A stretch of DNA of 64,000 nt from Scleromitrula shiraiana (lineage: Eukaryota; Ascomycota; Leotiomycetes; Helotiales; Sclerotiniaceae): contig JABELC010000001.1 of assembly GCA_028455995.1 (NCBI GenBank), positions 918,501-982,500 of the forward strand, in the 5' to 3' direction. A program made the translations under genes and the position numbers. The notes beneath the pieces were generated by a model. It did no database searches. It saw only the letters and a program-made list of their open reading frames with translations, and was not told the DNA's origin. The number at the start of each line of letters is the position of its first letter. The first letter of the stretch is position 1. Positions 22,701 to 33,175 of the stretch are shown here, one piece after another.

Positions 22701-24894
22701 CTGCAAGTGCAAGTTGCTCTCTCCTCGCGCTTTCTTTGGCTTTCGATGATGCCTCATGTGCTGCGAACAATTCCTGTGTTGACATCTCACCAATTGGCTT
22801 GTTCAAATTACCAAATAAGTCAGGAGTAGATGAGGTATTCGTAGTCTTGGAAAGACCACCAAAAAAGTTGGTGGTAGGAGCGGGTGCAGGTTGGTTGTTG
22901 CTTTGGTCAGTTGGCTTGTTGACGCTGCCAAAAAGGTTAAGAGTCGATGGTTCTTTTGGCTGGTTAAAATTTGCAAAAAGATTGTTACTGGGTGCACTTT
23001 CAGTGTTGCTGAAGACATTTGAAGTGGAAGAAGCGGCAGTGGTGTTGGAGCTCTGAGAAGCTGGTGCAGTAGTGGTAGGAGCAAAAGAGAAAGGTTTGGC
23101 TGGGGTTCCTAAAAAGCTTGTATTTAATGGAGCAGAAGAAGTTGTTGTAGTGCCAAACAAATTTGTGTTGCTTGGAGCTGAAGTAGTGGCAGCACCAAAC
23201 ATATTGGAAGTACTTGAAGTAGGAGCACTCGAGGGAGGAGCAGTGATACTACCAAATATATTGCTTGCAGCAGGAGCGCTTGAAGTAGGAGCACTCGAGG
23301 GAGGAGCAGTGATACTGCCAAATATATTGCTTGCAGCAGGAGCGCTTGAAGTAGGAGCACTCGAGGGAGGAGCAGTGATACTGCCAAATATATTGCTTGC
23401 AGCAGGAGCGCTTGAAGCAGGAGCATTTATTGAACCAAACATATTCGATGATGTGCTTGGAGCAGTAGCAAACAAACTCGATGGTTGCTCGGCTGTAGTA
23501 GCTTGAGACTGGGTATTGTCAAATTGGTTTGAGATGGTGTTATTGTTTTCATTGGTTGATGGTTGGCTGCCAAAGCCGCCGAAAGATGTAGAAGTGTTGG
23601 TATTTTGCGTATTGCCAAATTGGTGACCGAAACTCTTGGAAAAAGCAGCAACGGTAGTATCTTGAGTCTGGAAATGAGCACTGTTAGCAAAGGACGGTCC
23701 AGCCATGTTATTGTTATTGAAATAATCAGAACTTTGTTGATTTTTTTGCTGGTTTTGGTGTTGATAATAGTTATAATTTGGGTCAGCGGCCATGGATTGC
23801 TGGTCCTGGTACATATTATAGAAAGGCGTTTCCTGTTGCTGCGATGCATACGCAGTGTCAAGGAGACCGCCACTGATTCCAATTCCAGCAAAGATAGATG
23901 GTCGAGGTGCACTGCTAAAACACAATGTTTGCTTCGATGCCAGGCTCGGCCTAAGATCAACTTGATTCCTATCCAACATCTCGTCGGAAGTGAATTGGTT
24001 TTGGTTTGGGGCAAATGACGAAAAATAGTTTGGGATAGAGGAAGGAACAAAAAGATTAGGATCAAGGTTGCTATTCTCTTGACTTGACCCAGAGTTTGTT
24101 ATTGTAGTGTCAGGAAAAAAAATTTGAGAAGAAAAGGAATTAGAATCAGGGTTACTTGCACTTTTGTTTTCTTGTACAGCTGGTGAATTAAAAGCAAATG
24201 GGTTGTGCGATTGTGGTTGTGAGGCCGTAAAGTTGAATGAATTTTCGACTGGTTTTGATGGTTGAGTAGAATTTGAACCGCCAAATGCACCACCAAATAT
24301 TGGAGGTGCTGAAGTGTTATTAGTAGAACCGCCTTGTATAGAACTGGCAGCATTAAAATTAAATGGGTTTGGTGCTGGAGAAGCGGATGGGTTAAATCCA
24401 AATCCCCCAGTCGACTGATTTTGATTTTGTGCGGGTGCTCCAAATGTGAATCCTCCACCAGGCGCACCGGATTGTGCATTATTCATTGTCGAACCAAACG
24501 CATTTTGAGTTTGAGGTCGATTGGGAGGAAAAGAGTTATTTGTATTCGATATTCCAAAAAGATTGTTCGGTTTTGGTGCCTCGGGGGTTCTGAATTGTTT
24601 ACCACGTCTGGCTTCCTCCTCACCAGTTGTATCAGCGCGTGGGTCTGCGTTCGCATCGCCAGGTGCTTCTTGCATCGAACCTCCAAAAGTAGGGAAAGCC
24701 AAACCCGAAGGTGTAGGCGCAGAAAAGTTAAATCCACCAGTTGACTGAGCACCACCAAAAAAAGCTCCTCCTGGGCCACCTGCTGCAGGCGCAGGACTTC
24801 CTTGTACTTTCTGTAAACCAGCTCTTCCTCTTGGTTTTGCCTTAATTTGTCGAGCTGCTAGCTGAGCAGCTGTACCGCGAACGGAGGGATCCAT
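19735..24894 (-). CDS. NUP2: FG-repeat nucleoporin with C-terminal RanBP1 domain (Nup2-like)
   Basis: A nuclear pore protein of 1,719 residues is encoded by one uninterrupted ORF. The N-terminal half contains dozens of FG units (NIFG, NLFG, FGG, FG-rich Asn/Gln/Ser spacers) that form the permeability barrier. A central helical patch (about residues 880-945, DQFHAAYRLRSLNKSMSHFF then ASPRKAIEWYRKKKD) and an acidic coiled segment (DSEDDDEAEWEANYKKKRAE, about 1230) precede a second FG region. The last ~120 residues are a RanBP1-type domain (KALKFIPKQDG, RWDTKGLGPLRVLRHK, ATRILMRQDPSG, ETWILQVKD) that binds Ran-GTP. FG repeats plus a C-terminal RanBP1 domain is the Nup2 architecture; length is well above yeast Nup2, as in other filamentous fungi. 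The start codon is the first ATG after an upstream stop. A 66-bp tandem repeat is described separately. Confidence 0.92.
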   Translation of the reverse strand: MDPSVRGTAAQLAARQIKAKPRGRAGLQKVQGSPAPAAGGPGGAFFGGAQSTGGFNFSAPTPSGLAFPTFGGSMQEAPGDANADPRADTTGEEEARRGKQFRTPEAPKPNNLFGISNTNNSFPPNRPQTQNAFGSTMNNAQSGAPGGGFTFGAPAQNQNQSTGGFGFNPSASPAPNPFNFNAASSIQGGSTNNTSAPPIFGGAFGGSNSTQPSKPVENSFNFTASQPQSHNPFAFNSPAVQENKSASNPDSNSFSSQIFFPDTTITNSGSSQENSNLDPNLFVPSSIPNYFSSFAPNQNQFTSDEMLDRNQVDLRPSLASKQTLCFSSAPRPSIFAGIGISGGLLDTAYASQQQETPFYNMYQDQQSMAADPNYNYYQHQNQQKNQQSSDYFNNNNMAGPSFANSAHFQTQDTTVAAFSKSFGHQFGNTQNTNTSTSFGGFGSQPSTNENNNTISNQFDNTQSQATTAEQPSSLFATAPSTSSNMFGSINAPASSAPAASNIFGSITAPPSSAPTSSAPAASNIFGSITAPPSSAPTSSAPAASNIFGSITAPPSSAPTSSTSNMFGAATTSAPSNTNLFGTTTTSSAPLNTSFLGTPAKPFSFAPTTTAPASQSSNTTAASSTSNVFSNTESAPSNNLFANFNQPKEPSTLNLFGSVNKPTDQSNNQPAPAPTTNFFGGLSKTTNTSSTPDLFGNLNKPIGEMSTQELFAAHEASSKAKESARREQLALAAQNSPKPSVSFSNPILSEYSITNGFKFASLPSAEPSSPFKPVEAPTTAKQPPPSGMFGSLAPPSSTPQNESPKKVSFGNAFGLSTKSTTTNGVAPAASDSQSNGYEAPQTNGLSLVNDESKRDNETREPTVDEIDAAMPANFKGQQRDQFHAAYRLRSLNKSMSHFFAVLPFGASPRKAIEWYRKKKDSIFEQYDLQSAGYKRAIEEDENENRENESPQKRSRRPEEHVRRTESRREQPRARNGESPKKPSRSISQSQPQTNGNAMMNAPSLKPGRETSPIKPVSRAPPAPESSPNKKRKPETQLTKDDAEEEDRLSSLNKRQMNGEGSTTSNMFKSIVDNPEKPAEPSRLKSPERPIKPMRSRSPERKAQAAAAVKQLESSQPNPFANLPGAASITKEPEAPRPNPFANLPGAASPTKAPASILPTTTPVKPPTFALASTSTTPAHSPIKPPTFTLAPNNTSTGGSIKPPTFAIAPNNTSTGGQIKPPSFGNGAPVNFMAQFGQQAAKNAKDEEQKRMEKAKEEDFDSEDDDEAEWEANYKKKRAEELKELESIVKAPAPTFVFKEKTEEKKTDAPKAAPASIFAPVANAGAGESIFSSANISRTSTPGVFSSTTGSVLEGAAGKQPAFGSNIFGHLSDNSKDNDGDDESTDGEADEDSEKKDPTYKPNTTSGSPSTTGTPAEETGSGIASTKKPFSFLGAASTSGTTTPAATGGSLLSRMSKDPTADEPKTNIFGSTTTTNLFASSVGSTTPGTPADKTWKPDTPIKFGSSTTAAPAVNITESTPTKPFTGLFGSTTTSASASTGGPTAVGFQFGGPSSTTSSLFPSALPSAGTSRATSPGATTDADNATDEETGKPHEQIDLTKPGPGEEDEDNIHQVRAKALKFIPKQDGVGSRWDTKGLGPLRVLRHKTTKATRILMRQDPSGVIVLNKSLISKVKYEAVGKTIKLMTAGDDGKGLETWILQVKDQEMAKSLAAVLEENKVHN
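23213..23410 (-). repeat. Three near-identical 66-bp tandem repeats in the nucleoporin gene
   Basis: Copies start at 23213, 23279 and 23345, with a degenerate fourth beginning at 23411. Each encodes 22 residues containing NIFGSITAPPSSAPT, so each adds one FG unit. The copies differ at only about one or two bases, pointing to recent duplication, and the period is a multiple of three so the frame is kept. Confidence 0.93.
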
Positions 24895-26142
24895 CGTGAT
24901 GGATTATTTTCAAATGTTTGTATGTTTGTTTATCGTCAAGTTGTTGTGTATTTTGAGACGGTTGTTTAATTATGTGATGGACGCGATCTATTGTGACATG
25001 AGAAGATTGATGGATTCATGGGAAATGGGAAATGGGAAATGGATGGAAAATGTTGATCAAGGTAAAATAATTGAGATGTAGTTTTGGGGGGAGGCGCGCA
25101 CGCGCACGGGCTAAAAAACTTTAAAATCGGTCGCGAGAATTTTGTCACGCTACGGGAGGCCGGTTGGGGGCTAACGTTGTTAATGAACCGTAGTACCATA
25201 CCGTGGATTAGATAAAATCCCGAAGATCCCTTAAATTGACTGTCCTAGACGTATTTGTACAAGTGAATTGAAATTGGGTACGGATTATGATGACGTAATG
25301 ATATAGCATTCATTCAAATGTTTGTTCGAGACTACAGTCTTACAGGTAAGCTACAGACAACAGTATAACGTCGAAACTCAAAGATCAAATTTGATTTCAA
25401 GTCAATACCAGGGTAAACTAGAAGTTACTCGAATCTTGGGAAACAGAACTCTTTCAATTGGCGAATTGATTGATTGTCTCCAAGGTTCTTGTCCATTTTA
25501 ATGAAGCTATTGCTAGCCTTGTTAGTTACAACTCATGCTTGGGTAGATCGTTCCACTCATGCAATGCCAGATATGTCATGTACGTGCCATGTACCTCCTA
25601 CGCCGTCATGTCGGCTGGTCGGGTACCTACATAAGTAGATACTGCTGCTATTGCTCCGCTTCATCGCATCACATCGCATATATGTCCATTCATTTACATT
25701 TACATGTAGCTAGTTTTGTGTCGAGGACGTCACTCTTGAGATCTACCTATCTCAACTTTAATCTGAATCTTAATTCTAACCCCTCTAAATCCCTACTTCC
25801 ATTCATTATCTAGTCATATTGGATTGGACACCAACATATCACATGGCACTTCTATCATATCATTTCACACAATAGCATTGTACTCACATCCATAAGTAGT
25901 ATTTGGTTAATGTAAATCTTCAAATCATTCTCACTCTCGCTCTCACCCTCTATCTACCCCATTCATCTATCCAAGGGTAAACTCCACAAACCCCATCTCT
26001 CTTCTCCTCTCCGTATCCTCACTTTACCACCGCTCACCCCCATCTATTTATAATCCATACCAATACACATCGACTTCACATCTCCACTCCCCCACCCCCA
26101 CATCATTTTCCCGTACTCCCAATCACCCGTCTCTCATCCCCA
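24895..26142. other. Gene-free interval upstream of the nucleoporin gene
   Basis: It holds the nucleoporin promoter on its left side and the 3' flank of the SCP2 gene on its right. A GCGCGCACGCGCACGGGC stretch at about 25092-25110 is unusually GC-rich for this window. The region 25920-26140 is C-rich on the plus strand. No gene is supported; ORF 25559-25813 has no domain. Confidence 0.5.
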
Positions 26143-26740
26143 TCACAACTTCGCCTTAACCTGTCCACCCTGTGCCTTCTTCAAAATCGGTTCCATCTTC
26201 GTAGCCTTCATAACATCCCCCTTAACCTTCAATTTCCCACTCATAAACAACCTCTGCGCATTCGCCTTTCCACTGACCAATTTCCCGAAATCTTCGTCTG
26301 AGAGTGAGAGGGTTACTATTTTCATATTCCATGTTAGTTAACAATCATAAATCTTTCCCATCTCGCACTCAAATGAGAATAGTCAATCAAAGAAATAAAA
26401 ACGTAAAAGAGAGAAGAGATAGGATAACAAACCAGTAGCCCCCTCCACCCCCCTCCCAACCGTTCCCTTCTCCTTCAAATCGATATGCCACTCCCCCGTC
26501 TCCCCCGCCTTATTCTTCAACACGAACGCAAACACTGCGTTTCCCTGTTTAATAGCATCTTTACGATCGGCATCTGAGGATGTGAGCGCATCATTGATGG
26601 CTTCGAAGGCGGCGGAGGCGGGGAAGGAATCTAGGGAGGTTAGTGGATGGTTTGATTTTGGGGGGAAGGGAGGAGGATAGCAATGGGAGGAAAAGAGGGA
26701 GGGAGATGGAGGAAAAAGACATACCGTCTTTAAGAGACAT
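26143..26740 (-). CDS. SCP2-domain sterol/lipid carrier, peroxisomal
   Basis: A single-domain lipid carrier of 128 residues is predicted from exons 26725-26740, 26433-26630 and 26143-26315. Introns of 94 and 117 bp are GT-AG and both junctions close in frame. The joined protein begins MSLKDDSFPASAAFEAINDA, then KDAIKQGNAVFAF, GEWHIDLKEKG, VTLSLSDEDFGKLVSG, ANAQRLFMSGKLKVKG and KATKMEPILKKAQ, which is the SCP2 fold through its full length. It ends in Ala-Lys-Leu, a PTS1-type peroxisomal import signal. This matches fungal Pox18-like proteins linked to fatty-acid metabolism. The first exon codes for only five whole codons. Confidence 0.94.
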
Positions 26741-27963
26741 GGCGATTGATGATTGAATGGATGAATAAATAAGGAGATAATGAAGATTTCCAATTTATCC
26801 GGTACTAATACCACAGACAGCGTATTTAAAATACTTTGTTTTCCAACTGTTGTTACTTGCGATATCCGCTTTATGCGTTCCTTGATCTCAAATGCAATGA
26901 TATCAATCAATGCAACAATTCCTCTTTTTTAACCTCTTTTCAATTCGTTCTGAAAGGAAGATAGATAAAATAAAGTATTCAGTCTCAGAAAATCGTATTG
27001 TAGAAGTAATGTAATGTAAATGCAATACCTCGTATACCTCGTTTACCTCGTTCTATTTGAACAGAGAAGGTAGTATCACTATCACATGCAAGCAAGCCGA
27101 GGTCCGTTTGAAGATCACCACTAACCGCTTTTGGCTTGTCTTTCTTGCGAAATCCGGGGTAAAGATGTGAAAGTCCGAGGGCTTTTTCTTCTCTTTTCTT
27201 TTCTTCCTTGCGATTAATGGGGTTGATGTTAGATGTACGTGTGTTTTCGGTTCGGCATATGAATGAGTGAGTGAGTGAGTGAGTGAAAGTCCATGTGCTC
27301 CAGGTCCGTTTTTGAAAAGATCATAATCAAGACCGAAGAGTGTGTTGTGTACCTGCAGTCTTTAAAACTTTACATGTACAATTAGGTACTCATTCTGTGA
27401 CCAGATAGACGTTATTTTAGGATATACACTGTAGCACGGTGTGATCATATTATGAATACTCAATTTGAACTGACTTTTATTTTATTTCTATTTTAATTCT
27501 TATGGAACTATTGATACTGGTGCTGGCTACAAAATACTATGTAGCGAAGAAAGAAATAAGAAAACATCGATGCATACTGTACATCCAAAGTCCGTCCGCG
27601 TGGCTAAAAGGCAAGTAAGAAAGGGGAATCGAAATAGGACAAAACGAAAGAACTCCCTCTCATCCTCACTCCAACTACTTAAGTAGTTACCCAAGGCGAA
27701 ACGACCTTCACAACCAATCTGAGATCTTTCACGTCCCCGCCCCCCGCAGAAGAAAACAAGTGAAAAGAAAAACGAAAGAAACGAAAGTAGTAAAAAGGGA
27801 TGCCCCATATCCTATCATGTTTTGACACCAACCAACCAGCCACCCATCCATCCATCCAAACTCCAAAAATACAATTTATCACCCTCCCAATCCCAAACCA
27901 AAACCAACCAGACGAAACGCCATGATACTCACTCACCCACCCCATCCTATCCAGTCCATCCAC
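26741..27963. other. Gene-free interval between SCP2 and FacB genes
   Basis: It contains the SCP2 promoter on the left and the 3' flank of the FacB-like gene on the right. A (GAGT)n run lies at about 27261-27286. Minus-strand ORFs at 27527-27963 contain no domain and lie in the probable 3' UTR of the FacB-like gene. Confidence 0.5.
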
Positions 27964-30834
27964 CTAAGCATTATAATCATACTGACCACCATCTACACTC
28001 TCCAGCAATAACCCATCACCAGAAGGCATCGAACTAGGCATAAAAGTACACTTACCACCCAATGCCAAATCCGTAGTGGACAACTCCTCGCCCGAGCTAT
28101 GACTCTCCTCACTCAAACTGAACACACTCTGAGCCGTCGGCGGCATCGGAACAAAATCATGAAGATTCAACGGCATCATAGTATTATCCCAAGAATCCGG
28201 TGACCATCCTTCGAAACTTGAGTGCGAAGGTGCCGACTTATTATTTTCTGTGGTGGGTATAATGGCGGGATTGTAGATGGCTTCGTAAAAACCCCCTTCC
28301 AGATTTCCGAATATATCGAAATCTGTGGGTGCTGAACCGTGAAATTTGTTGTTGTTAATTGAGACATTGTTGTCGGCTGAGGCATTGTTGTTGGTTGTGA
28401 CACTGTTGTTGGATGGGACATTGTTGAATGCTGATAGAGGGTGATATGTGCGTGATGTAGATGGTGAAGATGGTTGAGAGGATACCGGGGTACTGCTCAA
28501 AGATAGATAATCTAGACTGGTATTTTTAGAGGCGCTGATATTTTGAGGCTTTTTTGGCATTGTTGCTAATTGTGGAAGTGAGTATCGATAATACTCACGT
28601 CTGTTGATTGGTGATGATGATTTACTTGCATCGCTAGATGATCGATGAATTAGAGAACTTGTCGCAGATATATTTGGCTCGGTAGCCCGTCGAAGCCTCT
28701 CTTGTTGTGCCAATAAATCATCTTCACTCATGCTAGCACTAACGTGTTTGTAGATCTGTGGTTGCATCTTCTTTCTTGCCATAGATGGTGATGTCGTTGA
28801 CTTCTTTGGCGCAGGCATACTCTTAGATGGTCTTGGGGTTGGTATCTTGCTCGAATAATCCACAGTAATCAGGTATATTGCAAGCTTCTTAAAGTCGTTT
28901 GCATAAGGAGCGTTGGCCTTAGTAAGATATCCGAAAACAATCTTGACAAGTCGTTGACTATCCTGCATCAACTTGCCCTCTTGTTTAAGACTTAATCCTT
29001 GGTATAGAAGGCTCAACCCACACAATGCAAGCATTTCATTCTTGTTCAAACAGAATGAGAAAGACATATTTCTTTCTTCCAAAAGTTGTACAATCTGAAT
29101 GATATGCTTGCTAGAGTTCGCCAAAGAGATTACTGATGGTGAAGATTTATGACCCAGAGTAGATCCAATGGCTGGACGATGAATCAAGGATCGGATATAG
29201 TAAAATGCAAGAGACTAGAGGAAAAATCAGCAAAGAACGCGCAAGTAAATGGGACATGGCATACCAATAAAGCTGATCTGCTACCTGTAACATCTGTTGA
29301 TGGCTTATCTTGTACAAATGTAAGTTTAAGGTGAGCTGGTAAATTATCAGACCATTCTTGTAGCTCCGTTTCCAAAGAAGTAAGAGACTGCAGAGATAAA
29401 TCATGAGTTGCAGCAGCTGGATAATTCTGCTCCAATACCTTCGAAAGAATGCGCGAGCATCGGAAGAGCGCGAGAGCACTTGATATCTTCGTGTATTCTC
29501 CTGGAAGTGTAGGTTGATAACCCTTCTCGGTAACATCATCATCATCTTTGTCGGATGGATACTCTGCATGAATATCCTCTTCCTTCAACAATTTGGGAAG
29601 ACCAAGTAAAGCAGCAGAGAAACTAAATGACAATCAGCTTGAATGTAAAAGCATGGGTTTGTTTGCGAATATTCTTACCAATCAACAGTATACAAAGTCC
29701 AGAAGACTCTCTTTCTGGTCTCAATAGTCAATGCGCCAAAGGAAAATCGTTTCTGACTTCGATGTAAACCAAGTCGATGAGAAAGTCCAACAGCAATTCC
29801 TTTGTAATATTGTAAACGATTGTGATCTGCCTTTTGGATGCAATAAATAATGGCCAAAATCAAACATTGAAGTGTACCAAAGGTATTCTCCATCAATATC
29901 AAATCAAGAGCTGAGCGCCATTGGTGCTCGCATGCTGCAATTTGATCCTTTTCGGAGGAATCTGTGGAAAGACCAGCGATACCAAAGACTAAGTGTAGTT
30001 GTGCTAACTTGTGTTTGTCCTTGATCTGTTCCGGGTTCGAGATGTAATCATTGTACAAGTGCAAGAATGTTGGCTTGTGAAGGACAGGAAATAAAGGTGC
30101 CCATTCTTGAAAGAAGACATTGATACATTTATCAGAAAACATGCGAGGTGGAATAAAACTCTGTCTAGGAATATTGCTTGATGAAGTTGTTGATTGGGTT
30201 GGAGCATTCAAGAAAGCATCTATGTTCAATCCTGATAAAGACTTGCCACTTTCTTGAACTTTTCTTTTAAATGCATCTTGAAACTATTAGCAATGGTATT
30301 TAAAACATAGAAAGAGATGTCAATATCCAAAAAAAAAATATATATATATATCATACCAACAAAAGCTCTTCCACTCGATGCTCCCATGAAATAAGAGTCT
30401 CCGTTCTCGGCCGCACCGAGCAATAATGGAGAAGCTTGTACCCGAAAAGTATCTTCCGGAATGGGTTCTTTACGACTTTCGGATGGAGAAGCAACGGAAG
30501 TTGATTGTAACGAATGTCTTCGATTTGAGTGCATTTTCGACAACATATCAATTTTCTCCTCTTTCTCATCCAACAAATCCTTCAATTCCCTATTCTCTCC
30601 TTCCAGTGTACGAACTCTCTCCTCCAACGATTCTGTATAACCTCTTGGGAAAGCTCGTCGACTGAGCTTATCGCTTGTCTTGCATTCGAAACCGACATTT
30701 GCGCATTGTGAACAACAAGGTCGAATACCATCGCATCGTATCTTTTTACTGCGACATCTGTCGCATGCTTGGGCGATTCGACTCTGTGAGCTCGACCCCA
30801 CCTTTATCACCTTCATAGGTAGAATTCCGGGCAT
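27964..30834 (-). CDS. facB: Zn2Cys6 transcription factor, FacB/Cat8 family
   Basis: This regulator of acetate use and gluconeogenesis (FacB in Aspergillus, Cat8 in yeast) has exons 30357-30834, 29679-30276, 29265-29622 and 27964-29214. Introns of 80, 56 and 50 bp all close in frame, giving 894 residues. The binuclear zinc cluster (CDRCRSKKIRCDGIRPCCSQC, split here as CDRCRSKKIRC then GIRPCCSQCANVGFEC, about residues 23-50) is followed by the linker KLSRRAFPRGYTESLEERVR and a coiled coil (about 65-95). The middle homology region runs from FQEWAPLFPVLHKPTFLHLY through RKRVFWTLYTVDCFSAALLG and LLKEEDIHAEYP to SSKHIIQIVQLLEER. The linker and middle region match FacB closely. The C-terminal activation part is Ser/Asn-rich, with an Asn tract near bases 28330-28430. 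Nuclear; binds promoters with CCG-type half sites by family knowledge. Confidence 0.92.
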
Positions 30835-31120
30835 TTTGAGGAGACTTGAGGATTTTGTGTTACTGAAATGAAACCTCTCGAGAGGTATTTATAATTCATG
30901 TGTCGACGAGCGACTTGAGTTGCGATAAGCCTCGGTAAATTGAGATTTTGTACGAAGTACAAGTGGTACTCTTCCGGACTGCTTCATGAGATTGCTCACT
31001 CAATAAATTAAAATCGGCATTGAATTATTTCTCTTGGGGTATGATGATAGGTAATTTCTAAGTCCAGGGTTTTGAGAAATAAGTTGATACAAGAAGAAAT
31101 TCAATGTTCGGAGGTTCAAT

Positions 31121-31122
<2 letters not shown>

Positions 31123-31150
<28 letters not shown>
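31123..31150. repeat. (TATG)7 microsatellite
   Basis: Seven uninterrupted tetranucleotide units upstream of the FacB-like gene. Confidence 0.95.
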
Positions 31151-31151
<1 letters not shown>

Positions 31152-31392
31152 GTATCAATCTTCAAGTATTTAATAATGTTTGTAAGGTTTGTTCTATGGT
31201 ATGGGTGTGTTGTTCAAATAAAAGGAAGTCAGTCAGTTAGTCAATCTATCAATCAATAATAAGTTAGTCGGATAAAATGGATGGTGGCGGCATATGTATT
31301 GAGATATTGAGAAGGAAGAAAAACCGACGGGAATCTCCAGAGGAAAGAGGGATGGTGGGGGTGGGTTCGAGAATAAAAGAATCTAAGAATCT

Positions 31393-31480
31393 AGGGGGGA
31401 TGGAGGGGGGATGGGGGGGGATGGGGGGGATGGGTGGGAGGAAATTGCATATGGCATCCTTGGGGGGGGAGGAGTGAGGG
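31393..31480 (+). repeat. G-run tract with quadruplex potential
   Basis: Six or more runs of five to eight G separated by short AT spacers occur at 31394-31440, with another run at 31462-31469. The plus strand could form G-quadruplexes. The rest of the window is AT-rich, so the tract is exceptional. Confidence 0.85.
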
Positions 31481-31554
31481 AGAGAAGGGGTTGAAATATA
31501 TTCATTACCTAAGTAATGGTATCCAATTATTTTATTTAATATTCTTCTTGTTTT

Positions 31555-31668
31555 ATAATATAATGTAATATAATGTAATATAATATAGTATAATATAGTA
31601 TAATATAGTATAATATAGTATAATATAGTATAATATAGTATAATATAGTATAATATAATATAATATAC
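31555..31668. repeat. AT-rich decamer satellite (TATAATATAG)n
   Basis: About eight head-to-tail copies of a 10-bp unit, flanked by variants with TAATG. The array is almost pure A/T and lies 85 bp from the G-run tract. Confidence 0.95.
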
Positions 31669-33175
31669 TTGGTTAATATATTGACATCTTACATATCCAT
31701 CCATATTGCGTATCATCTTCACACGCTCTTAGGCGTCGTCCATGTGCCCCCCTCCCCCCCCTGATTCTCAGCTTTTTCTAATGGGCTAGTTTCCCTTCAC
31801 AAGATGAAAAAGAAATAATTCACTTCAGATAATTCCAAGCCCAAGTACACAAGTACAATCCCAAACCTAATAAGTAAGTAACAATCTTACGAAAACCTCC
31901 AATTTTGGAGTGAAACTGGATTGTACGTTTACATGCGGGGGAGAATATTCGCAACGGTGGCACGGTTCTTCCTTGTTCAGAACTCTATTACATGACCCAT
32001 GCGGTACCAATAGCTCATTACTTTTTACGAATGAAGGATTTAATATGGATGATCTCCAATAAAATCAACTACCGATATCATGAACACGTCTAGGTAGTTC
32101 CTAGCCTGTGCGTGAGTATCTGGGGTTTGTCCTCCCTCTGGTTGTTCGCTACCAAGCAACCCAACGCTCAACCCCAACCTCAAATCGAAATAGATCATAG
32201 CATTTCATCCGATCCAAATACGTACCTTCCTACCTACGTACACTGCATGCATATAAAAGAGTGTGCATTACGGAGAAAGCCAAAGCATATTCCGGGCTGG
32301 ACTAATTAGCGTATCAGCACTACTCCTATTTTACCACTTCACCATATGAAACGATTATTATGAAGAATCGATTCCAGTTTTGAACCTCATATGAAAATTC
32401 GGGATATCTCATGACGTTCTACTCGTGTTAACCCTTAATTATAATAATAATAATAATAATATAAAATTATAGGAAGAGGGTTTATTAAATAGCATTTAGG
32501 CTGATTTGAAATGGGCTCCGACATCCGAAATTTCGAAGAAATTGGCCATAGCATTGGGCGTATATGGTAAATACTGGTGGTGAATTTTAAAGTTCAGTTC
32601 TAATAAGCACATACTTTACAGAGAAAAGAGTTAGCAATGAAGTCTAAACCCCTAGTAGTGAGCAAGCAAGTTTTTCAAATATTCACCAGTGAATTATATA
32701 TGTATATCATCTCCCACTTCGCATGTGTGGTCACACATAATAATATTGCTACTTTGAGACTTGAGCAGAGGTTCAAATCGTCATGTTTATTTGGGAAGGA
32801 AAACTCAGGAATTTTTGTATATTAGGATTGAAGGGGATGACTCGTGCTTGTTGATTTTCGGGTTTATGCGGATGATGATCCCGCTGATGTTAAGTCCGCC
32901 TATATTATAGGGATAAGCAAGAATACTACTAGACCAGACTAAACTAGACTATCCAGTGTTCTGAAAACAAAATAGAGTTTAAGCTATGTCCTTAGTACAT
33001 TACCTTCCCCGCAGTTCCCCTACTTGACATCGAGGTTCCAACTTTCAAGGACCCAAGCTTGTTGATTCTGAAATTTGTCATATAATTGTTGACTAGTGCT
33101 AGTTTTCCCACCACGACTGGTGATAGTAGCCCAGAACACATAGGTTCATAGACCTGCCAGAGCCGTTCTAGATGG

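Larger units (their letters stand above)
30835..33175. other. Gene-free interval with several simple repeats
   Basis: About 2.3 kb holding the FacB promoter (30835 onward) and simple-sequence tracts listed separately. A (AAT)n run lies near 32440-32462. No gene is supported; a minus-strand ORF at 31264-31722 is a translation of the repeat tracts. Confidence 0.55.

Noticed and set aside
20147..24779. Many long ORFs on both strands within the nucleoporin gene
   Set aside because: All are shadows of a repetitive, stop-poor coding sequence; leucine- or valine-rich translations follow from the FG codons.
27527..27963. Two minus-strand ORFs of about 93 codons
   Set aside because: They lie in the likely 3' UTR of the FacB-like gene and have no domain; the FacB frame stops at 27964.
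31555..31668. CRISPR-like regular repeat
   Set aside because: Units are 10 bp with no spacers, and the genome is eukaryotic; it is a simple satellite.
31264..31722. 152-codon ORF with Tyr/Ile/Leu repeats
   Set aside because: It is a translation of the decamer satellite and the G-run tract.
32760..32800. B-box-like GGTTCAAATC suggesting a tRNA
   Set aside because: No A box, acceptor stem or anticodon arm could be formed around it.
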